From positions 163,994,251 through 164,058,250 of the forward strand of contig CM060967.1 in the NCBI GenBank assembly GCA_030765045.1: 64,000 bases of DNA. The letters run 5' to 3'. A program made the position numbers and the translations under genes. Within the stretch, counting starts at the first letter, position 1. The number at the start of each line of letters is the position of its first letter. The DNA comes from Tenodera sinensis (taxonomy: Eukaryota > Arthropoda > Insecta > Mantodea > Mantidae). The notes beneath the pieces are model-generated. The model saw only the letters and a program-made list of their open reading frames with translations. It was not told the origin of the DNA and ran no database searches. Shown piece after piece: positions 56,160 through 64,000 of this stretch.

Positions 56160-56500
56160 CCTTTCATATAACAGGCCTGTCGAGCTGTTCTGGCCTCAAT
56201 CCTATCTTTTAAAATTGGCACTCCTTTGTCCCTTTTTCCTTTAGGGTTTATATTGTAAGGCGGTCCTTGGAATCCCTATTTCTTCCATTTTGGTCTATTT
56301 TCTTCTATTTTACAATTTACTGCAAAAATAGACACTTCTTACCTAACAGTACCATGAGGAATCCTGTCAAACTTAGTACAACCTTTGCTCGTAAAAATGT
56401 CATTACCGCTGCCTGAATGTGGCTAAAATCTTTCTCCTCATAAGCCGTGATTCACTGCCACACAATAAAACGGGTACAGTCGTCCCTTATAGAACTTTAT
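56160..56500 (-). pseudogene. degraded LINE C-terminal fragment
   Basis: The minus strand shows an IGIPRTALQYKP segment and GVPILKDRIEARTARQA, a pattern like the last part of endonuclease-RT ORFs. A second, more decayed copy lies at 20815-21000. No RT catalytic motif remains. Confidence 0.4.
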
Positions 56501-56547
56501 CTTTGTACACCTTTGTGTATTATTAGTGTTCTGATTATACATTATAT

Positions 56548-57222
56548 TACGCTATTTCCTTGTAGGTACAAGGGGAATATGGGAATAAGTAGACTTTGAG
56601 CGATAGTGGAATCTTTTAAAGCTTTCAAATTCCGTTCTCTTTGCACGGCTAACATATAAATATAAATAACGATGTTCCATTTGACGAAAGTTTGTTTTCC
56701 AAACCTCACACAAATAAGGAATATCTCCGAAATGGCCCACTCTACAAAAAACTTACTCGGACATAAATTGTGATCATTGTGTAGCAAGATCTACATTTTT
56801 GTACAGTAAGATTTGGCCTATCTCTTACGGTTCACCAGTTATGCAAAAGTCATCAAGAGTAAAGAAGACTTCATGGACTATAGTCAGAAAATTCAAAATA
56901 TACATTTCATTTGTCCTAAAAATGTCTTTAAAATATAGCATTTTAATCCAAATCGTTAGACATTTTCGAGAAAATAACATTTTCTTCAAAATCTTCGTGT
57001 CGCATTCTTAACTTAAATACGAACTTTGGTTTTTAACCGACTTCTCGTTTTTAACTCATGGTGTCCACAGACTGACAGACACACAGACAAACCTTTTTCT
57101 AAAACTGGTTTTTTTCTGTATTCAAGCGGCCTCAAAATATATGTTTCTGGTGAAATCTTGACATCGAAGTTTTGGGTGAGATGCAATACTTGCTGTACTT
57201 ACTATACGAAGTGGAGAAAGTA
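56548..57222 (-). mobile_element. HINE-like element lacking the hairpin end
   Basis: It starts at tacgctatttccttgtagg and ends with acgaagtggagaaagtaaaa (about 57205-57224). The CA slot is short (cagacacacagacaaacc). Confidence 0.85.
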
Positions 57223-57224
57223 AA

Positions 57225-58000
57225 ATTTGCAGCAACAATAATAATCTTATAGAACGTACCAATGTGTATATTTATGCCTCTTAAAGAGGTTAGTTACAAT
57301 ACAGCATTTAAATAAGAGTTCATGGGCTATATCATCCTATATTTCGTGAAATACAGCTAATAAATGCAACTCGTGATTGTCAATTATTTATCTAGAGAAT
57401 TTGACTATCCCTCGTGGCATTACTTAAGACAACAAGCATCGAGACATCATTTATCAGTAGGCATATTAAAAAAAAGGTCATTACATAAACTCCAAAATTG
57501 TCGCCAGACTACATCTAAGTGTACCTGCGAATCCCTTGAAGCTTTATCGGTCGATACGTGGGTAAAGAGAGAATACTGGCATTCCTTACTGCAACTGCGA
57601 CGACCACGCTATTGAGGAAGTAGGCACACCATGTTCATAACCAGTAAACTTGTTCCACGATTAGGTGGATAATGTCAGCATTCTCTGCCTACTTGTTCAG
57701 GCTAGATAACATCCGTCACTAATATTATTAACAGAATAAACCGGTATTAACTGCAACACACTTATGCGGAAAATTATTGTTATGCTTAGTTTGACGTAAG
57801 TTATGACTCAGCGAATCACATATCATAACAACACACACCTAAAGAAAGGAGTATCAGGTAGAACCAATTGCAATGGAACTACGAAACATTCTAATAAAAT
57901 GAGTGACAATACAGTGACAAAGATTTCAAAGTTTAGAAGCCACTTGGTCATTAGAACTTAAATCTAATCTAGCGAGCATATTATAAACTATCTAGGATAT
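57225..58000. other. unassigned spacer
   Basis: An 83-codon frame at 57364-57615 has no recognised domain or splice context. No repeats were recognised. Confidence 0.3.
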
Positions 58001-58002
58001 AT

Positions 58003-58400
58003 GGGGGTTGTCCCAGAAGTACCGGACCTGACGTATAGATAGCGGTTTTTGTTTCAAACAAATGACTATGGTAGAAAGTTACCAACCTTGTAAAGCTTAA
58101 GTTTGAAGTGTGACGATGCTACGTTGTTTAGTATTTGTTTGGCAGGCATCAATAATGTATGCTCTCAGCGAATTTGTAAACATGGATAAAACTGGTCATT
58201 GTTATGTGATGCAATACTTTCATTGAAAGCAGTGACGAATCTAGACATAACTAGGCTTCGGAAGTACATTTACTTCTAGTATACCGACCGGTACGTTGTT
58301 TACAAGCGAACGTTAAGGGTGAACGGCAGGCAGTGCTTGGGGAGGGAGAGGTAGCAGTGCAATCCTGTGCGCACCTAACCATTTTCCAGTCAAAGTGCAA
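58003..58400 (+). pseudogene. mariner-like element fragment
   Basis: ggttgtcccagaagtacc (about 58007) resembles a mariner terminal repeat. Downstream, at about 58182, a short frame reads MDKTGHCYVMQYFHLK, similar to the start of mariner transposases (R.VI.Y..LKG). A stop follows immediately and catalytic motifs are absent. The right terminus is not seen; the LTR element lies beyond. Confidence 0.45.
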
Positions 58401-58566
58401 CGAAACAGCAACCGCGTCCAAAGACTGGGGGCCATAAGGCTTACCTTAGTGTTTTTTTTTAATTTTATTTTCTTCCCCATTTACTTCCCCATTTACTTCT
58501 CCATTTACCTATTTATGTATTTATTAATTTATTTATATATGAATTGCTTTATTTATTTCTTATACT

Positions 58567-59201
58567 TGACGCAAACGCTCCTCTCCGTCGAAGACGTCTA
58601 CTTTAAGATCTATAAGATCTCGTGTTTGGTGTCCGGACTAGCTCTAGCAAGAGGTCTTAATCTCAGGGTATGCGCGAGTTATGGTAGGAATGGAACCAAA
58701 CGAAGAATTAACCAACATATCACTTTATTTGTAAATTTCCAGATTTGTAGAGAACTGCCGACGATATTTAAATAGAATGTAACTTTGTAACTTCAACTAC
58801 AACGTTATAACACTTTAACTTTGTCACCCTTTAGCGAACGCTGAATTATGTATACGCGCTAGCTTACGTACAACTCCAAGTTGCACGTGTACTCTCGGCT
58901 CGATTCAAGACGAGTGTGTTGCGTTGCATTTGTTTTTGCGCCAGCAACACGAAGGAAGCGATTTTCATTGGCTAACTTTAAAGCACGTCATGGTAAGATA
59001 GGAATCAGCCCGCTAAATCACTAAGGCCGAGTACAAGCAACAATTGTAACCTTATCACTCATTTAAATCTGCCTAGGCTTCCATTCTTGAGACTTTAACA
59101 TATTCAGCTTTATTACGTTTTCCCCTTAACTATTGACTAGAATCTCCTTTTGTCTCTTTCCATTATCAAATATATATATGGACATTATAATTTCGGTTTC
59201 A
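58567..59201 (-). repeat. 3' LTR
   Basis: Left copy of the direct repeat. The word gatctataagatctcgtg lies near 58605-58625. Confidence 0.93.
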
Positions 59202-59588
59202 AATGCCCCCATAAACATTATTTTATTATTACATAATAAGTTAATGTTTATGCTCTGCCCGAATGAATAATTTTAGTGAATACCTATTCTCGTGGTCGGC
59301 AATTCTCCATCCACATACATTTTTTTTTACAAACATTTTAAAACATGCGTTCCAAAACAAGATTAAATTTTACTTAACACTATTATTTACATTTCTTTTT
59401 TTTTTTTCATCTTCGGAAGTTACATAATTTTTCAAAAGTTCCTTGGTTTTGTATTTATTAGTTTCTTGATACTCTTTCTCTTCTTGGTTTGCACAACACT
59501 TTCACTTAGTCACTATTATGCTAACTTAACTATATTTACAATATTATACATTTTCTCGTTCTTGGCAATACACAGTTATATCAATGAT

Positions 59589-60081
59589 CTAACCATTATC
59601 TCTAAGGTTTACTCTTTTCCGGTTTTCCCATAAATTGTCATTTCTAGGTATGAGACCACCATATCTCTCTCGAATCTCGTAATTATGATTCAAATTTGGG
59701 GTTGCCCCCTGCCCGAAAAAATTTTGGAAAGCTCTTTCACCTCGATTTTGATTTTTGCTTTGATCAATCTCCTGTTTGGCTTTGTATGCACTATGATTAG
59801 TACTTTCACTAAGATTTGCGCTTACAATAGGATTTATGTTTACACTAGGACAAGCAGAATTAGCACGACTATCATTTAATTTTAAATTTTCAAGTGCTTG
59901 CTTTACACCCTGGATTTCCGTAACCACTTCCTTTACATGCTCATTTAAATCTTCCACATTTACAGTTAACCTCCTACCTTCCCTTTCTGCATTTTGTAAC
60001 CTAACCTTACTGTCTTCCAATTCTTTGCAGGTTGTTTCTCTCTCGTTATTCAATATCTGCCCTACTTCTTCCCTAAGCTTA

Positions 60082-60147
<66 letters not shown>

Positions 60148-60828
60148 ATTTCTCAACAAATCGAACAAATTTTTGATTAATTTCTTTCTTTACATTTTCT
60201 ATCTCACCCGCAACCTGAGTTCTGTTCTCTCTAACCTCAATTCTTACGTTATCCACTTCACTTCTAATTTCCCCCTGAAAATTTTCTATCCTGTGCTAAT
60301 TCTGTCAAGCCTCGATTATTACTCTCCAATTTCTCTGTCAACACTTTGTTACTACTCTCTATCTCTTTCTCTATCTTTTCAGTTAAACTTTGGGTGGTCA
60401 TTTCTAGCTGTTCAGTCAAGCATTTATTGTTACTTTCCAATTTCTCAGTTAAACTTTTATTGTTAGTTTCCATTTTCTCAGTTAAACTTTTATTGTTTTT
60501 TTCCAATTTCTCCAATTTCTCATTTAAAATTTTTATGGTTAGTTTTCATTTCCTTCCTAAACTCAGTTAAACTATTTTCCATACTTATTTTCGTTTCATT
60601 CAATATTGCCATTATCTGCCCTAGCATGTTACTTTCTGTATTTACAACTGGTGTTTGACATTCCCTGCCAGAATGACCTTCCCTTAGTTGCTCTCTTTGA
60701 TCTGATACATTTACATTTCCCCTTACATTTGCTACTACATCTACAGTTTCCCTATTTACAACTTCTATCTCCTGAATTTTACTATCTACTACAGACTGTT
60801 CGAACATTTTGCCGTTTCTAAGAAGCAT
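59589..60828 (-). pseudogene. gag-like ORF, frameshifted, with 11-residue repeats
   Basis: From the primer side the frame begins MLLRNGKMFEQS near 60828 (Met-Leu-Leu-Arg starts are common in gypsy gag). It then shifts near 60520 into a coiled-coil block of about six 11-residue repeats of the type EKLESNNKSLT (60264-60540). A further shift leads to a run of Glu-Arg encoded by a (GA)n microsatellite. The last section, MNNERETTCKELEDSKVRLQ onward, ends near 59589 with an Asn/Arg-rich tail. There is no CCHC zinc knuckle and no protease motif. At least three frame changes show that it is not translated as one protein in this copy. Structural role (particle formation) is inferred only from its position. 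Confidence 0.7.
60084..60145. repeat. (CT)n microsatellite inside gag
   Basis: About 30 CT units on the + strand (GA on the coding strand). It expands the reading frame as Glu-Arg repeats and may cause the local frame change. Confidence 0.95.
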
Positions 60829-61053
60829 CTACTTAAATATCACTGATAAACTAGTTTAACACTCAGTACCTTATTATTGTTGCTGCACTCCGATGTCGCA
60901 ACTGTCTCTGATGTTACTGGTCCATTAGGTACTTCCGCAGTCTCTGTTGATTCTCTTCTTCTCGAATCTTGTTGGCTCAATCCTTATCGTGTCAGCTTCT
61001 GCTGGTCCTCTTCTTCTCGAATATCGTTGGCCCAATCTTCGTCGTGTTATCGT

Positions 61054-61071
61054 GCCCCACGTTGGGCGCCA
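61054..61071 (-). promoter_or_regulatory. primer-binding site (tRNA-Lys type)
   Basis: The minus strand reads TGGCGCCCAACGTGGGGC, an 18-base string identical to the known complement of the 3' end of a lysine tRNA, located two bases from the LTR. Lys primer use is typical of gypsy-group elements. Confidence 0.92.
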
Positions 61072-61073
61072 TT

Positions 61074-61707
61074 TGACGCAAACGCTCCTCTCTGTCGAAG
61101 ACGTCTACTTTAAGATCTATAAGATCTCGTGTTTGGTGTCCGGACTAGCTCTAGCAAGAGGTCTTAATCTCAGGGTATGCGCGAGTTATGGTAGGAATGG
61201 AACCAAACGAAGAATTAACCAATATATCACTTTATTTGTAAATTTCCAGATTTGTAGAGAACTGCCGACGATATTTAAATAGAATGTAACTTTGTAACTT
61301 CAACTACAGCTTTATAACACTTTTAACTTTGTCACCCTTTAGTAACCGCCGAATTATGTATACGCGCTAGCTTACGTACAACTCCAAGTTGCACGTGTAC
61401 TCTCAGCTCGATTCAAGACGAGTGTGTTGCGTTGCATTTGTTTTTGCGCTAGCAATACGAAGGAAGCGATTTCCATTGGCTAACTTTAGAGCACGTCATG
61501 GTAAGATAGGAATCAGCCCGCTAAATCACTAAGGCCGAGTACAAGCAACAATTGTAACCTTATCACTCATTTAAATCTGCCTAGGCTTCCATTCTTGAGA
61601 CTTTAACATATTCAGCTTTATTACGTTTTCCCCTTAACTATTGACTAGAATCTCCTTTTGTCTCTTTCCATTATCAAATATATATGGACATTATAATTTC
61701 GGTTTCA
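61074..61707 (-). repeat. 5' LTR
   Basis: Right copy of the direct repeat; on the minus strand it ends GCGTCA two bases before the primer site. Its differences from the other LTR are mostly transitions. Confidence 0.93.
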
Positions 61708-61819
61708 TACATTATTATTTTTTTTTAAGTTTTACTCCATACAATACATGACTGATACTATCCCTGAAGCTCTGATTCTGTACAGTTCATTCAGTATGAT
61801 TTATCTACTGAAAGTGTGC
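61708..61819. other. short flank between LTR element and hAT relic
   Basis: No feature apart from a T run (about 61718-61728). Confidence 0.3.
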
Positions 61820-62008
61820 TTAAATTCCATAAGTCGAGTTTTCTTTCTTAATTTCTTCATTTATTATCCGAGTTATACATGCAATAAGTTCATTTTGAAT
61901 ATCACTCAAAGTTCCTTTAATTCCTGAGGTGAATTCCAAATTCTCTCTTAGGAACTGTTCTTCGTGCCCAAGCAATTCAAGATAATTGTCTTTATTAGCA
62001 GTCTTCAT
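61820..62008 (-). pseudogene. hAT-type (ZMYM1/DUF4371-like) transposase fragment
   Basis: The 62-codon minus-strand frame reads NYLELLGHEEQFLRENLEFTSGIKGTLSDIQNELI. This is similar in pattern to the segment preceding the first catalytic Asp in ZMYM1-like hAT proteins (F..LL.F....D..L..HL..........IQNE.I). A catalytic LADE-type motif should follow but the frame stops. It is therefore a fragment. The relation is by motif recall and should be treated as moderate. Confidence 0.45.
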
Positions 62009-62450
62009 TCAAGTCGCTCCCACGAATGGAAGTTCTCGTTTCCCTAGGAAACATACCACTTGAATTAATCTTCAATAAATCGTTTATTACGACTTACTGA
62101 GTCGCTGTGCTACTTCTGATAAGGCATGACCAATTCTACATTTTCTAAGAAGATGAAAACGCTTGCTGTTCGATATTGTCTTTTGGAAACCTGATGTTTA
62201 CGCGCCCTTCTATGAAAAAAATTACGCAACTTAGCCAGTCTCATCCCATTCACTTTCTCCTCCAAATAATATGCAAAGATAACAGTACAATTTACAGTTC
62301 TTTAAACTTGCTGTGAGTCATATATGTGGTATCTGTCTCTTGTTCTTTAGAGCACATTTTTCTTCAAAGAAAGGGACGATAATGGTGTTTTAATAAAATG
62401 GATAACTAAATCATTAATCTCACTAGTTGTGAAGAATGAGAGAAAGGCAT
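62009..62450. other. unassigned spacer
   Basis: No feature was recognised. Confidence 0.3.
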
Positions 62451-62454
62451 AGAA

Positions 62455-63490
62455 CAGGCATCGGCAATCATGTACTCAATGAGGCCTCGCAACTATGACG
62501 TGTCAGGGGCAGCGCTTACTCTGCCTCCCCCTCCCCCACCCTCGCAGCCTTAACTGGCACTGCATACACACCGATCACAGGCGAACTGTCCTCTCGTATT
62601 TACCTGCACTTCTAAACATGTCTGTCAAAGTGTAATTTAATACTAAGACTTAAAGATAAATTTCTGCACTTTAGAGCGCATGTAATTATTCCTGGTCTAT
62701 TAAACTTGATATCTAGAATAGCACTTTGATGATTTGTTCTCTCATCATGTAAGGAACGTAAGGTGTTTGTTGTGCTCTAAAGTTCAAGAAGGCACTCAAT
62801 GGAACATCAAGCAGCATTATGATACATGTCATAAGATCACCATACAATTATAGATAAGTATGTATTCTTAAATTTATACCACGATTTAAAGTAGCATGAC
62901 ACTGACGTAGTGTCCTTTATTCATTTTATATTTTTTTTTCAGGTCTAGATTGGACTAACCAACTGCAACAGCTCAAAGAGCAATATTCAGATAATACACC
63001 TACTATTAATTCAAATATTATAACTGATAGACAACTTCACGCCAGCTATGCTGTTGCTTTGGAGATTGCTCAGTCACTGAGGTGTTTTAGTGATGGAGAT
63101 TTCATAAAAAATGTGAGAGTAAAGTTGCCAACATAATTTGCCCTGAACAATATTATATTTTTAGTAATATTGCATTATGACCACGAACCATACAGAGAAG
63201 GATATATAAAATAGGAGAAATAGCCGAAAAAAAGACTACAAACCGAGGTCCGTGAATTTATAGCCGTTTCTCTCGCGTTGGATGAAAGCACTGACAACGT
63301 TGACACAGCACAATTGGTAATTTTCACTCGTGGAGTCACTAACAACCTCTCGATACAAGAATATATGCTTCAAGTCATTCCACTTAGGGAACATACAACA
63401 GGAACAGAATTATTTCAAGCATTTAAGAAATGTGTAGAAGGAAAGAAACTGAATCCAAAAAAATCTTGTATCGCGATTAACATCTGTTAA
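62455..63490 (+). mobile_element. hAT (Charlie/ZBED-like) element, 5' part
   Basis: The left terminus caggcatcggcaatcatg resembles the hAT terminal repeat CAGGGGTCGGCAA. A GC-rich subterminal region follows (about 62503-62560). The coding relic starts at 62941. The right terminus was not found; a similar GC-rich string agcagcgcttagtacgcccc near 63954 may be the other subterminal region, which would extend the element to the window end. Confidence 0.6.
62941..63490 (+). pseudogene. hAT transposase relic (GTF2IRD2/ZBED/EPM2AIP1-like)
   Basis: It is preceded by a strong acceptor-like tract (tatttttttttcag/g), suggesting an intron in the original gene. It codes LDWTNQLQQL, then ASYAVALEIAQSLRCFSDGDFIKN, and after a frameshift about 63117 and stops, ISLALDESTD-type catalytic motif (here VSLALDESTDN, with the first catalytic Asp). 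It continues TAQLVIFTRGV, LREHTTGTELFQAF and KKLNPKKSC. The order and spacing match the N-terminal half of hAT transposases of the ZBED/GTF2IRD2 type. The C-terminal dimerisation region is missing. Clearly inactive. Confidence 0.8.
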
Positions 63491-64000
63491 TTTGCTTGCT
63501 ATACTGAGAGTGGCTACTTGTGATATATCACTAAATTTTCATGGTACATTGCAAATAGAAGTGAATTGAAATATATTGCTCAAATATCTAGGCCCATCTA
63601 AAGTATCGTAGACCACTCGTAGCTGGATTCAAGCATGTGTACTATTCCTTATTGTACTCTGTAACGAGCGAGTCCAGCACTGACACTGAACGAAGGTCAA
63701 TGCCATCCCCTGTTCTACATTACGTCATGTGTATTGCGGGTTGCATGTTGAGACGTCATACTCACCTCTCATTGAGTACATGTTTGCCGATGCCTGGCAT
63801 AGAATGTAGGAAAAATTGAAACTACCTTGAATTCGCAGTAAAATAGAATACCAAAAGTAATCCGAAGTTCCGCGCCGCAGAAAGCAGGAGTCTAGACTCA
63901 GAATAAAACACAAACATTAGAATAACTTAGCTTGGAGAGGGGCGGTTGCTTAGCAGCGCTTAGTACGCCCCTCCCTCGTAACAGAACGTGAGAGTCTTGC
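63491..64000. other. unassigned, window end
   Basis: No coding feature. The last 60 bases are GC-rich (gcttagcagcgc, cgcccctccctcg) and echo the hAT subterminal sequence near 62507. Confidence 0.3.

Larger units (their letters stand above)
58567..61707 (-). mobile_element. gypsy-like LTR retrotransposon, gag-only (no pol)
   Basis: Two direct LTRs of about 635 bp (58567-59201 and 61074-61707) differ at only about 2% of positions by eye. They flank a 1.87-kb interior transcribed from the minus strand. LTR termini are TGAAACCG...GCGTCA. A Lys-type primer-binding site follows the 5' LTR, and a short G run (tatgggggcatt) precedes the 3' LTR as a possible polypurine tract. Flanks tact / taca could be an imperfect 4-bp target duplication. 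The interior encodes only broken gag; protease, RT and integrase are absent, and no envelope gene is visible. It would need help from an intact relative. Confidence 0.92.

Noticed and set aside
58395..58775. 126-codon frame across the LTR boundary
   Set aside because: It runs from a mariner relic through simple sequence into the 3' LTR on the antisense strand; the LTR part repeats at 61.1 kb.
58567..61707. endogenous retrovirus with envelope
   Set aside because: Only gag-like frames are present between the LTRs; there is no pol or envelope-like sequence.

Overview
Kind of sequence. This is AT-rich animal nuclear DNA, most likely from an arthropod with a large repeat-laden genome (probably a hemimetabolous insect; the sequence alone does not fix the taxon). 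The evidence is non-LTR retrotransposon ORFs, tRNA-headed SINEs with target-site duplications, Tigger, mariner and hAT relics, a gypsy-type LTR element with a tRNA-Lys primer site, abundant CA/GT microsatellites, and one convincing eukaryotic signal-peptide exon ending at a consensus splice donor. I see no bacterial-style operons, rRNA, CRISPR or intact functional tRNA gene.

Dominant component. One interspersed family, called HINE-like here, recurs about 27 times (full, truncated or scrambled) and covers roughly a quarter of the window. A full copy is about 0.8-0.9 kb. Its ends carry the inverted motif ACTTTCTCTACT. A short stem-loop (ATGTG-loop-CACAT) lies outside the motif at one end, a second hairpin lies at the other end, the middle contains a CA/GT-rich microsatellite slot, and the flanks are T-rich. 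This resembles Helentron-associated interspersed elements (DINE-1/HINE type); that class assignment is my inference. Strand + below means the ACTTTCTCTACTACG end is on the left. Some derivatives are palindromic, carrying the 3' end at both termini.

Layout. 0-4 kb: two HINE-like copies and an RT fragment. 4-7.1 kb: a 5'-truncated I/Jockey-group LINE with an intact RT-RNase H frame and a 16-bp target duplication. 7.2-9.1 kb: gag-like, Jockey and LINE-tail relics. 10-18 kb: SINEs, a 40-bp minisatellite and degraded LINEs. 18-45 kb: mostly HINE-like copies, interrupted by Tigger-type elements and SINEs, plus LINE and hAT scraps. 45.7-49 kb: the longest tract without recognised repeats, containing the putative first coding exon at 48743-48833. 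49-57 kb: HINE-like copies, palindromic derivatives and a SINE-in-SINE. 58.0-61.7 kb: a mariner scrap, then a gypsy-like LTR element on the minus strand with two about 98% similar LTRs, a gag-only interior and a Lys PBS. 61.8-64 kb: relics of two different hAT lineages.

How it works together. Apart from the signal-peptide exon there is no evident host gene; the window reads as intergenic or intronic DNA built by nested insertion. Insertions can be ordered: HINE-like copies are the oldest visible layer, and LINE, SINE and Tigger-type elements land inside them. The LTR element and the 4-7 kb LINE look youngest. All coordinates of repeats without clear target duplications are approximate, because boundaries were judged by eye.
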